Source: CAYMRB01 sp964392615
GTDB taxonomy: Bacteria; Planctomycetota; UBA8108
DNA length: 46,472 bases
Assembly (NCBI GenBank): GCA_964392615.1
Contig: CAYMRB010000014.1
Location: 1-46,472 of the forward strand
Direction of reading: 5' to 3'
Position 1 is the stretch's first letter. The number at the start of each line of letters is the position of its first letter. The position numbers and the translations under genes were made by a program. The notes beneath the pieces were generated by a model that was given only the letters and a program-made list of their open reading frames with translations, did not search any database and was not told where the DNA came from. Of the stretch, positions 26,519 to 34,470 are shown piece by piece.

Positions 26519-29446
26519 ATGTCACAAGCACGAGCCTGGGCGCAACGCGTCACCGTCGTCGTCCTCGTCGCCGGGTGTACCGCGGCCGCGTCGCGCGCCG
26601 AGGACATCTCGCCGCGCGCCTACCGCGAGCAGATCGAGGCCGACTGGATCCTTCGCGACGGGCTGAGGAATCGTCCGACGCCCTCCGCGTTGCCGGGCAG
26701 GGCACTCACGACGCGCGATGATGCCGCCGGCGGCTGCGACGGCATCAAGAACGGCAAGTGGGGCTTCCATACGGGCTCTGCCGAGAACCCGTGGTGGCAG
26801 GTCGACCTCGGCGCATCGCATGCGCTCGGACGCGTCGTCGTCTGGAATCGCTGCGAGGCCGTCGCCGAGCGCGCGAGCCGACTCGAAGTTCAGCTGTCGG
26901 ACGACGGCGGGACCTGGCGCACCGTCTACCGTCACGACGGAACGACGTTCTTCGGGCACACGGATGGCAAGCCGCTCACCGCGCCGGTCGACGCCGAGGC
27001 GCGATTCGTCCGCGTGGTCCTCCCCGGCACGACGTATCTCCACCTCGACGAGATCGAGGTCTTCGCTGCGAAAGATCCGACGCGCAATCTCGCGCTGCAC
27101 CGGCCGGCGAACCAGATCAGCGCGTCGCAGTGGTCGAGGCGGACGATCGAGGTCGCGCCGTCGGACATGGACGTGTCCTGGGTCGAGCGGCGACGCGAGG
27201 TGCTGCGACACGCGCGCCGCCTGGCGGGAGAGCTCGAGGCTCTCGGCGTCGACATCGCGCGAGATCGCGAGACTCTCGAGCGCCTGGAGAGCACCGCCGA
27301 CTCGAAGGACGCCGGCGATGCCACGAGCCGCCAGCGCTACCTCGAGGCGCGTTGGGTGCAACGCCGTCTGACGCTCGCGCATCCACTCGTCGCCGAGTTC
27401 CGCATCCTGTTCGCGAAGCGCGTTCCGGGCAGCTTCAATCACATGTCCGATCAGTACATCGGCTGGTGGTCGCGCCCGGGCGGCGGCATCTTCACTCTCG
27501 ACGGCCACCTGGATGGGAAACCACGTGTCGACTGCGTCAGCAGCGCGTTCGACGCGCCGGGGAGCTTCCTGCGTCCGACGCTGTCGCAGGATGGACGCAA
27601 GGTGCTCTTCGCGTGGTGTCGCTACTACGCGGACCTCGCTGCCGAGAGGAACAAGCTCGACAAGGGCAACGTGCCGGAGGACGCGTTCTATCACGTCTTC
27701 GAGATGGACGTCGACGGCGGCAACGTCCGACAGCTCACGCACGGCAAGTACGACGACTTCGACGCGCGTTATCTGCCGGATGGCCGCATCGTGTTCCTGT
27801 CGACGCGACGCGGTCAATTCGTCCAATGCGGCCGCGAGAGCGCGAGCCAGACGCTGGTCGATACGGCGCTGCCGGACGTCTACGTCCGCTGCGGCGGCGG
27901 TCCGGAACGACCGTGCGTCGTCTACACGCTGCACACGATGGACGCGAACGGCGGCGACCTCTGTGCGATCTCGCCGTTCGAGATGTTCGAGTGGACGCCA
28001 TCCGTCGCGCACGATGGAACGATCCTCTACTCGCGCTGGGACTACGTCGACCGACACAACATGCCGTACATGGGGCTGTGGTCGATCAACCCCGACGGCA
28101 CGAACTCGCGGGCGATCTACGCGAACTTCAGCAGGACGCCGCATTGCACGTTCGAGCCCCGTAGCATTCCGAACTCGCGCAAGATCGTGTTCACCGCGTC
28201 GGCGCATCACTCGCAGACGAAGGGCAGCCTCGTGCTTCTCGACCCGGCGGCCGGGGACGAGGGCGCCGGCCCGATCACGCGTCTGACGCCGGAGGTGCCG
28301 TTCCCGGAAGCCGAGGGCTGGCCCGATACGTGCTACGCGAATCCGTGGCCGCTGTCCGAACGCTTCTACCTCGTCGCATGGGGCGCGGAGGGTATCCTGA
28401 GCCCCGCCACCGGTCTGGGCTGGGCACGCTGGCATTCGGTCGATCGACCGGCAAACGGCATGGGGCTCTATCTGTTCGACGCGGCCGGCAATATGGAGCT
28501 CCTCTACCGCGATCCGGCGATCTCGTCGATGTACCCGATCCCGCTGCGGCCTCGCCCGACGCCGTATCGCGTGGCCGACACGGTCGACCGCGATGGCCCG
28601 CAGGAGGGCAGGTTCCTCCTGGCCGACGTCTACAGCGGCCTGCGCGACGTCGAACACGGCACGATCCAGTCGCTGCGCATCGTCGCGGTGCCGGCGAAGA
28701 CGCACCCGACGATGAACTTCCCGAACCTCGGCGTCACGCGCGACGATCCGGGCAAGTGCGTGCTCGGCACGGTGCCCGTCGAGAAGGACGGCTCCGCCTA
28801 CTTCCGCGTACCGGCAGGCGTCAGCGTGTTCTTCCAGGCCCTCGATGCGCGCGGCATGGCCGTGCAGACGATGCGGTCCGCGACACACGTCCAGCCGGGG
28901 CAGACGCTCGCGTGCATCGGCTGTCACGAGTCGCGGCGGGAGGCGCCGCCGCAGAAGGCGCCGCTCGCTGCGCTGCGGGCCCCGTCGCGGATCGCGGTCG
29001 GCCCCGAGGGGTCTTGGCCGCTGCGATTCGATCGATTGGTCGCGCCGATCATCGAGAAGCGCTGCGTCAGCTGCCATCACCCGCAGAGCACCGACGTCGC
29101 CGGGCGCGCCTTCGATTTGCGCGCCGACCGCGCGTGGGGATCGCTCGTCGACTACGGCAAGCCGAGCTTGCGCGATCACGTGTTGCGCCGCTACGGCGCG
29201 GGGCGCTCGACCGAGAGAGCCTGCGCAGCGAGCGAGAGCCGGCTACTCGCGCTTCTCACGGCAGCGGGAGGCCATCACGGCGTCGAGCTCGACGCGGCCG
29301 AGCTCGAGCGGCTGATCGTCTGGATGGACACCTACGCGCAGCGGACAGGGTCGTTCGACGATCGGCAAGAGGCGAGGCTGCGCTCGCTGCGGCAGCGCCA
29401 CGCGGAGCTTCTCGTCGAACGCGCGGCGTCTCGGGAGTCGCGCTGA
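26519..29446 (+). CDS. HzsA-related propeller/c-type-heme protein with F5/8 discoidin domain
   Basis: The 975-residue exported protein starts with a signal peptide (VTVVVLVAGCTAAASRA). An F5/8 type C (discoidin) domain follows (about 55-185: GSAENPWWQVDLGASHALGR; RFVRVVLPG; LHLDEIEVFA). Next come a short helical segment and PD40-like propeller strands (DFDARYLPDGRIVFLSTRRG; AHDGTILYSRWDYVDRHNMP) of the HzsA-related type. Two c-heme motifs are near the C-terminus, CIGCH (799-803) and CVSCH (849-853). It is a paralogue in layout of the protein at 15345-18626 but carries a discoidin domain instead of the FGE-type domain. The discoidin domain suggests polysaccharide or surface binding. Its stop codon abuts the stop of the convergent rhomboid gene. 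Confidence 0.84.
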   Translation: MSQARAWAQRVTVVVLVAGCTAAASRAEDISPRAYREQIEADWILRDGLRNRPTPSALPGRALTTRDDAAGGCDGIKNGKWGFHTGSAENPWWQVDLGASHALGRVVVWNRCEAVAERASRLEVQLSDDGGTWRTVYRHDGTTFFGHTDGKPLTAPVDAEARFVRVVLPGTTYLHLDEIEVFAAKDPTRNLALHRPANQISASQWSRRTIEVAPSDMDVSWVERRREVLRHARRLAGELEALGVDIARDRETLERLESTADSKDAGDATSRQRYLEARWVQRRLTLAHPLVAEFRILFAKRVPGSFNHMSDQYIGWWSRPGGGIFTLDGHLDGKPRVDCVSSAFDAPGSFLRPTLSQDGRKVLFAWCRYYADLAAERNKLDKGNVPEDAFYHVFEMDVDGGNVRQLTHGKYDDFDARYLPDGRIVFLSTRRGQFVQCGRESASQTLVDTALPDVYVRCGGGPERPCVVYTLHTMDANGGDLCAISPFEMFEWTPSVAHDGTILYSRWDYVDRHNMPYMGLWSINPDGTNSRAIYANFSRTPHCTFEPRSIPNSRKIVFTASAHHSQTKGSLVLLDPAAGDEGAGPITRLTPEVPFPEAEGWPDTCYANPWPLSERFYLVAWGAEGILSPATGLGWARWHSVDRPANGMGLYLFDAAGNMELLYRDPAISSMYPIPLRPRPTPYRVADTVDRDGPQEGRFLLADVYSGLRDVEHGTIQSLRIVAVPAKTHPTMNFPNLGVTRDDPGKCVLGTVPVEKDGSAYFRVPAGVSVFFQALDARGMAVQTMRSATHVQPGQTLACIGCHESRREAPPQKAPLAALRAPSRIAVGPEGSWPLRFDRLVAPIIEKRCVSCHHPQSTDVAGRAFDLRADRAWGSLVDYGKPSLRDHVLRRYGAGRSTERACAASESRLLALLTAAGGHHGVELDAAELERLIVWMDTYAQRTGSFDDRQEARLRSLRQRHAELLVERAASRESR

Positions 29447-31036
29447 TCACAGTCGCGCTTCGAGATCCGCGAGCCTGCGCAGCGCATCGGGGCTGGGGCT
29501 GCCGAGTCGTCGCGCGACGCTCGCCGCGTGACGCGCCTCCGCGTAGAGCCCGGTCGTCTCGTACGCGATCGCGAGATACAGGTAGAGCTCGCCGGCCGTC
29601 CAGTGGAGCCCTTCGTCGCTCGATGTCCGACTCACGGACGACCGGTACACGCGGCGCAAGTAGGCCCAGAACGCGTTGCGCTGCTCGTTTTTCGGATCCG
29701 GCTGCGCGAGCGCGACCGCCTTCTGCAGGAGCGCGAGCCCTTCGAACGTCTCGCCTCGAACGAAGCGCACCCACCCGAGCGTGTTCATGACGCTCGGATC
29801 GCCCGGCGCACCGGCGAGGGCCTTCTCCGCATGGGTCAACGCGACGTCGAGATCCTCCTCTCGCAGCGCTCGGAGCCACGCCGCGGAGTTGAGATGCTGG
29901 ACGCTCTCCGGATCCTGCGCCAGGAGGCGATCACCGAGCAGGCAGAGCCGCTCGAGCAACGCGTGCAGGCCGTCGTCCGTGCCGTACTTCGCATACAGGT
30001 GCTGGTAGATCAGGAGTCCGGCGTCGGCCTGTAGTTGCAGGTCTTCCGGCGGCTCGCGATCCCAGTAGTCGTACGCCTCGAGGACGCGGCCGCGGCGAGC
30101 CTCGGCGATGATGATCCCGAGTGCGGCGTCGTCGCCTCCGAAACGTCGCGCCTGTTCTTGAAGCGACGCGATGCGGCCCGGGTCGAAATCGGCGCTGAAG
30201 AACGTCCGATCGGCGCGCCACACGTACCAGGTCCAATCGAAGGCCGGGAACGCGAAGCCGTACGCGGCCACGACCACGGCGAGGATGCCCCCGACCGCGA
30301 CCATTCTCCGCCGCATCGCCTTGCCGGGTCGCGACCGCGTGCTGAAGAAGTAGCAGCCGACGATGAGCCCCGCCAGCAGGCCGCCGAAATGGGCCGAGTC
30401 GGCGACCTGAACGTCGTCGTCGAAGACGACCTTCGCGACGACGGCGGACTCGAAGTAGAGAAATCCACACAGCACGGCGAGCCATACCCAGAATCGCCTT
30501 CCGAGAACCAGACGCCCGTCTCGCAACCGCGCCACGCGCCCGATGAGAAACACGGCGCCGAGCCCGTAGATCGCGCCCGACGCTCCGACGCCGGCACCGC
30601 CGCCCGGCGCGAACGCCTGGAACGACAGCTGACCGCCCAGTGCCGAGAGGCCGTAGATCCACAGGAATCGCCGCGCACCGAACCACTTCTCGACGTGATA
30701 GCCGAGGAAGAGCAGCGCAAGGCTGTTGCCCGCCAGGTGAGCGAACATGCCGTGAAGGAAGGGCGCCGTCGCCAGCCGCCACAGCTCGCCCTGCCATATG
30801 TCGATACGGTTGTGAGCGAAGTGCGCCATCAACCAGAAGTGGGCCCGCACGTTGCCGGCGAGGGACGCCGTGACCTCGATCGCCACGATGACGAGAAGCA
30901 GGGTCAACGTCACCCACGGCACCCGCCGGGGGCGCAGGCGACGGCGCCGCTCTCGAGGCGGCGACGTCGACAGCGTGCTCGCGTCGCCGGCTTCTTCGCG
31001 GTCGGTCCGACCGTCGGTGTTCGTGCCCGGCTCCAC
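29447..31036 (-). CDS. Rhomboid-family intramembrane serine protease with C-terminal TPR region
   Basis: The 529-residue protein has an N-terminal rhomboid domain of about 6-7 TM helices. The catalytic dyad is Ser153 in GVGASGAIYGL and His216 in DSAHFGGLLAGL; HLAGN (H100, N104) matches the oxyanion residues. Residues about 300-520 are soluble and contain TPR-like pairs (HLNSAAWLRALREEDLDVAL; PSVMNTLGWVRFVRGETFEG). Rhomboids cleave within or near membrane helices of substrates, which cannot be predicted here. The ATG at 31036 is likely; a basic segment precedes TM1. The gene is shielded from the upstream giant gene by an intrinsic terminator. The TPR part probably binds partners. Confidence 0.88.
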   Translation of the reverse strand: MEPGTNTDGRTDREEAGDASTLSTSPPRERRRRLRPRRVPWVTLTLLLVIVAIEVTASLAGNVRAHFWLMAHFAHNRIDIWQGELWRLATAPFLHGMFAHLAGNSLALLFLGYHVEKWFGARRFLWIYGLSALGGQLSFQAFAPGGGAGVGASGAIYGLGAVFLIGRVARLRDGRLVLGRRFWVWLAVLCGFLYFESAVVAKVVFDDDVQVADSAHFGGLLAGLIVGCYFFSTRSRPGKAMRRRMVAVGGILAVVVAAYGFAFPAFDWTWYVWRADRTFFSADFDPGRIASLQEQARRFGGDDAALGIIIAEARRGRVLEAYDYWDREPPEDLQLQADAGLLIYQHLYAKYGTDDGLHALLERLCLLGDRLLAQDPESVQHLNSAAWLRALREEDLDVALTHAEKALAGAPGDPSVMNTLGWVRFVRGETFEGLALLQKAVALAQPDPKNEQRNAFWAYLRRVYRSSVSRTSSDEGLHWTAGELYLYLAIAYETTGLYAEARHAASVARRLGSPSPDALRRLADLEARL

Positions 31037-31067
31037 GCTTCAGCTCTTCTCGGTTCCTTTCCCGGCA

Positions 31068-31104
31068 AAAAGGCGGACGGGGTCTCTGGCGACCCCGTCC
31101 GCCT
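31068..31104 (-). terminator. Intrinsic terminator (minus strand)
   Basis: A perfect 12-bp GC-rich stem pairs 31073-31084 with 31093-31104 across an 8-base loop. On the minus strand it is followed directly by TTTTT (31068-31072). It ends leftward transcription from the lamin-tail/CotH gene after the repeat element, and separates it from the rhomboid gene that starts at 31036. Confidence 0.85.
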
Positions 31105-31159
31105 CATTCTATCAGGAACTCGAGCACGCGTCCCCAGCGGGACGAGTTTTCGGAATCAG

Positions 31160-31317
31160 CAGTCCGTTGAAGAAGGGCTTCGAGCGCGAGGGCGAGTCAT
31201 TTCGGTCGGGATCGAGGCGCCAGAACGCAGGCAATGTGGTGCATTGTCGAGCTCTGGCAACGAAGAGCCCGGCCGAAATGGCCGCCATCGCGCCGAATTG
31301 CGTTCTTCAACGGGCTG
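31160..31317. repeat. Complete 158-bp element with 15-bp terminal inverted repeats (copy 2)
   Basis: The ends are CAGTCCGTTGAAGAA (31160-31174) and TTCTTCAACGGGCTG (31303-31317), inverted repeats with one mismatch. The right 98 bases (31220-31317) match 1-98. The internal palindrome seen in copy 1 is kept, with one changed base (the outer stem reads CCAGAAC/GCTCTGG). The last element base directly precedes, on the plus strand, the complement of the TGA stop of the lamin-tail/CotH reading frame (31318-31320). It codes for no recognisable protein and is best described as MITE- or REP-like. No flanking direct repeat was firmly identified. Confidence 0.8.
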
Positions 31318-34300
31318 TCAGCGCTCGCAGCCCAGGACCTCGCCGTCCGGGTCGGGACCCGGGTCCGGGAAGGGCGCCGCGGGGGCCGGACCGTTCCGGA
31401 ACAGGAAGTCGAGCGATCGCACGGCGTCGGTGACCTCGATGGCCTCGTTGTCGTCGACATCCGCGGCGTCCTCGCAGTGGATCGCGACACCTGCAAACAG
31501 GTATCGCAGCGTCTGGATCGGATCGCTGACATCCAATCGGCGGTCGCCGTTCACGTCGCCACGACGAAAGGTCGGCGGCGGCACGGCGAACTCGAACGGC
31601 AGCGAGTTCGACTGCTGGCCGTCGAGATTGCGCACGCGCACGTCGACCTGCCCGCTGCCCGCGGGGACCCGTGCGACGATCGTGCCGGGCGTCGCGCCGC
31701 CCTCGTCGTACACGACGGCGGGAGACTCGGTCGCGCCGAAGAACACGCGGACCCCGTTGTGGAGCTCGGTTCCGGTGATGTGGATATCGTCACCCGGCAG
31801 CGCGCTGGGCGGATCGAGATTCGTGATCGCGGGCGGATCCCACGCGACGTTCGTGTTCGTCACCGTCAGGCTGTCCGAACCGACCAGGCCGCCGCGCAGA
31901 TCGAAGCCGATGAACATCAGCTCGTGCGCGCCCGGCGGCACGGTGATGTCGTCGATCCGCCACGCGCTCATGCTGGTGAACACGACCGGATACGACTCGC
32001 CGTTCACCAGGATCTCGCAGGCTGTCACCGGCGCCGTGCCGGCGATATCGACCGTCGGTTGGTCGGTCGTGATATCGCGGCCGCTATTCGTCGTGATCCG
32101 GAACGCGGTCGACACGGAGCTCGCGATGCGCGGGCGCACGCGATCCGCACGCTGATCGATGAAGCCGCCCGGCATACCGATTTGCGTGTTCGACATGCCC
32201 ATCGCCGCCAGGCGGGTCATGTACGCCGACATGTGATCCGAGTGGAAGAAGCTGTCGGGGCCGTTCACCATCTCGTCGAGGATCGCGTAGTACATCCGCT
32301 TGATCTTCGGGCGATTCAGCATGCGATGCACTTCGCCGAACCTGCCGGGATTGAACGCGGATTCCGGATTGTCCGGAATCATGAACGCCCCGGGGTTGCC
32401 GTAAGTGAGCTCCGCGTCCTGCAGAAGAAGCCGGAAGCGAGCGTCCTTCTCGGGGCGGTACAGGTAGCAGTTCTTGCCGCGATTGGTGCCCCACGTGTCC
32501 CAGTCGTCCGTGCCTTGCCGGATCGTCCAGATGCGCAGGAACTGCTCGACGTCGACCAGATCCCAGACCTGTTCGTCAAACGCGGCGTTGCTCGTCGCCG
32601 ACGGATCCATCAATCGACCGAGCGCGATCATCGACGCGTAGTCGTCCGCGCCGTTCTTGGAGCGCAGGTTGAAGAACCAGCGGTAGTTCTCCTCGTTCTC
32701 GCCGTCTCCGTCCGAGCCCGCGCTCGATGGCGGATACTTGACCTCCGCGTTCGTATTGCCGGCGCGATTGCCGTTGTCGTCGATGACGAAACGGTCGTCG
32801 ACCTCGTACAGATCGCCGTCGTCGTCGCCCGGGAACCAGCGCGAGAGGAACTGCGCGTCCGGCGTCCAGACGTTCTCCAGTGTCTGCGTCGTCGCGTCGT
32901 TGAGCTGCCAGCGCACCATGGTCAAGGTGTCGAGGTACGGAACCGTGATCGCTCCCTGGTTGTAGCGCGTCAGGTAGTGCGTCGTCCGCTCGCGAGCGTT
33001 CGTACCGCTGCCGTGACGGTTGTCGAGCGTGAACTTACGCGTCCGCTCGTGCAGCGGCTTGTCCCGCGGCAGGACCACGCGGTAGCTGCCCCCGATACCG
33101 CCGCGCGCGAACGGGCTGCCGGCAAAGCGCGTCTGGGCCTCGTAGTACATGTCGGTAGCGCCGTAGACGAACGATCCCCAGATCTTGTCGTTCGACTGTC
33201 GCCGACGGCTGCGAAGGCGGCTCTCATCAGATGCCGTCATCCAGAACCGGTAGCTGTGGTACGGAGTCGACGGCAGCAACTCGTGGTGTCGGTAGACGAG
33301 GTGCCTCTGTTCAGCGAGCGGCGCGGATCCGGGGTTGATCAGGAGCGGATGGGTCCGCTCGGCGATATCGATCGGGTAACGCCCCGACTGCCCGGCCCCG
33401 TCGTTCGCGGTGACGTAGAAGACGACCTTCGTCCCGAGCGCTTGCCCCGGAATGGTCGCCGACCACACGCCGTCGCCGAGGTGGGTCATGTTGCGGCTCG
33501 AGGGCGACGCTGAGGCGTTCTCCAGCGAGTACCGCAAGCGGGCGCTCGACACGCCATCCGAGTCGCTGATCCGCGCGTAGACGGTAACGTCTTCGTTGTT
33601 CCCGGGCACGGCGGGCACCTGGACGACGTCCTTGATGACCGGGCCGAGATTCGCGTTGCCGACGCGATCGATCTGCCGCAGCGTCACGCTGTTGATCGCG
33701 CCCGGCGTGCCGAGGTTCTCCGGCACCGCCAGCTCGTGCGACTTCGCCATCCCCTGGCGATAGCCGTGCGTCAAGATCGTCTGCGAGCCGACAATCCACC
33801 GCGCCGTGAACGAGATCTGCAGGTCCTCGCCGGTCTGCAGGTCCGCGAGCCCGAAGCCGTTCGCCTCAGGCGTCTCGATCCGGTTGACCTTGTTGTCGCC
33901 TCTCGCCGACGCGAGGATCTTCAGCGAGCCGTTGCCGTTGATGGCCTCGGCCGTCGTCCGCCCGGAACGGATGTGCGTTCCCTCGATCATCCAGCCGCGC
34001 GTATTCGTCTCGAAGTCGCCGTTGGTCAGCTGCTCGGCGCCTTCCGCGAACTCGGTCGTCCGGCTGACGAGACGCGGAATGAAACTCAGGTCGGAGCTTC
34101 CCGCCCCGGCGTTGTGCACCTGCACGGCCAGGACGTTGACGCCGACACGCAGCACGTCGCGGAAGTTGGCCACCTCGCGCTCCTGCAGGTTCGGCTCGCC
34201 GGCTCCACTCGCCGAAGCGTCCCAGGCCGGGCTCGACACGTTGTGGCTGGCGACCTGCGTGCCGTTGATGTAGGCGTAGAAGCCATCGTCGATCGTGATG

Positions 34301-34461
34301 CTCAGGACGAGATCGTCGATCGCGTCGAGGTCGGAGACCGTGAACTCCTTCCGGCAGAAGATCGTGACGTAGTTGTCTTCCATGTCGTCGATCACGGTGA
34401 CGTCGTCATCGTCGCCGTATCCGATGCCGGTCTGCCCGGTCTCCCAGTCGCCCTCCTCCAA
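31318..34461 (-). CDS. C-terminal fragment of split lamin-tail/CotH-kinase/dockerin-like protein
   Basis: This frame continues directly from the upstream fragment after an in-frame TAG. It carries, in order: the end of a jelly-roll-like binding domain (IDDLVLSITIDDGFYAYING), a second binding domain (LTNGDFETNTRGW), an Ig/Fn3-like domain, a CotH-kinase-like domain (WGTNRGKNCYLY, then LLLQDAELTYG), an IPT/TIG domain (ITNLDPPSALPGDDIHITGT), and a dockerin-like pair of calcium loops (GDVNGDRRLDVSD; DVDDNEAIEVTD) ending LGCER. CotH proteins are secreted-protein kinases. The only nearby start is a TTG at 34461 without ATG, and there is no signal peptide, so independent expression and export are doubtful. 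The tandem paralogue is intact across this point. Confidence 0.75.
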   Translation of the reverse strand: MEEGDWETGQTGIGYGDDDDVTVIDDMEDNYVTIFCRKEFTVSDLDAIDDLVLSITIDDGFYAYINGTQVASHNVSSPAWDASASGAGEPNLQEREVANFRDVLRVGVNVLAVQVHNAGAGSSDLSFIPRLVSRTTEFAEGAEQLTNGDFETNTRGWMIEGTHIRSGRTTAEAINGNGSLKILASARGDNKVNRIETPEANGFGLADLQTGEDLQISFTARWIVGSQTILTHGYRQGMAKSHELAVPENLGTPGAINSVTLRQIDRVGNANLGPVIKDVVQVPAVPGNNEDVTVYARISDSDGVSSARLRYSLENASASPSSRNMTHLGDGVWSATIPGQALGTKVVFYVTANDGAGQSGRYPIDIAERTHPLLINPGSAPLAEQRHLVYRHHELLPSTPYHSYRFWMTASDESRLRSRRRQSNDKIWGSFVYGATDMYYEAQTRFAGSPFARGGIGGSYRVVLPRDKPLHERTRKFTLDNRHGSGTNARERTTHYLTRYNQGAITVPYLDTLTMVRWQLNDATTQTLENVWTPDAQFLSRWFPGDDDGDLYEVDDRFVIDDNGNRAGNTNAEVKYPPSSAGSDGDGENEENYRWFFNLRSKNGADDYASMIALGRLMDPSATSNAAFDEQVWDLVDVEQFLRIWTIRQGTDDWDTWGTNRGKNCYLYRPEKDARFRLLLQDAELTYGNPGAFMIPDNPESAFNPGRFGEVHRMLNRPKIKRMYYAILDEMVNGPDSFFHSDHMSAYMTRLAAMGMSNTQIGMPGGFIDQRADRVRPRIASSVSTAFRITTNSGRDITTDQPTVDIAGTAPVTACEILVNGESYPVVFTSMSAWRIDDITVPPGAHELMFIGFDLRGGLVGSDSLTVTNTNVAWDPPAITNLDPPSALPGDDIHITGTELHNGVRVFFGATESPAVVYDEGGATPGTIVARVPAGSGQVDVRVRNLDGQQSNSLPFEFAVPPPTFRRGDVNGDRRLDVSDPIQTLRYLFAGVAIHCEDAADVDDNEAIEVTDAVRSLDFLFRNGPAPAAPFPDPGPDPDGEVLGCER

Positions 34462-34467
34462 CCAGCG

Positions 34468-34470
34468 CTA
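34468..34470 (-). other. In-frame amber (TAG) codon splitting a giant secreted-protein gene
   Basis: On the minus strand the reading is ...GAC TGG AAC TAG CGC TGG... and the frame stays open on both sides. In an ungapped alignment with the upstream paralogue (region ending GPTGIGYG against GQTGIGYG), the TAG replaces a sense codon. A nonsense mutation, sequencing error or readthrough are the options. Confidence 0.9.

Noticed and set aside
26522..29179. An 885-codon minus-strand frame opposite the HzsA-like gene
   Set aside because: Antisense shadow of a protein with clear signal peptide, discoidin domain and heme motifs.
15345..29446. True anammox hydrazine synthase
   Set aside because: The two HzsA-related proteins are not accompanied by HzsB/HzsC-like partners or other anammox genes, and carry extra FGE or discoidin domains.
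31234..33513. A 759-codon plus-strand frame starting in the repeat element
   Set aside because: Apart from its first residues, it is the antisense of the CotH fragment.
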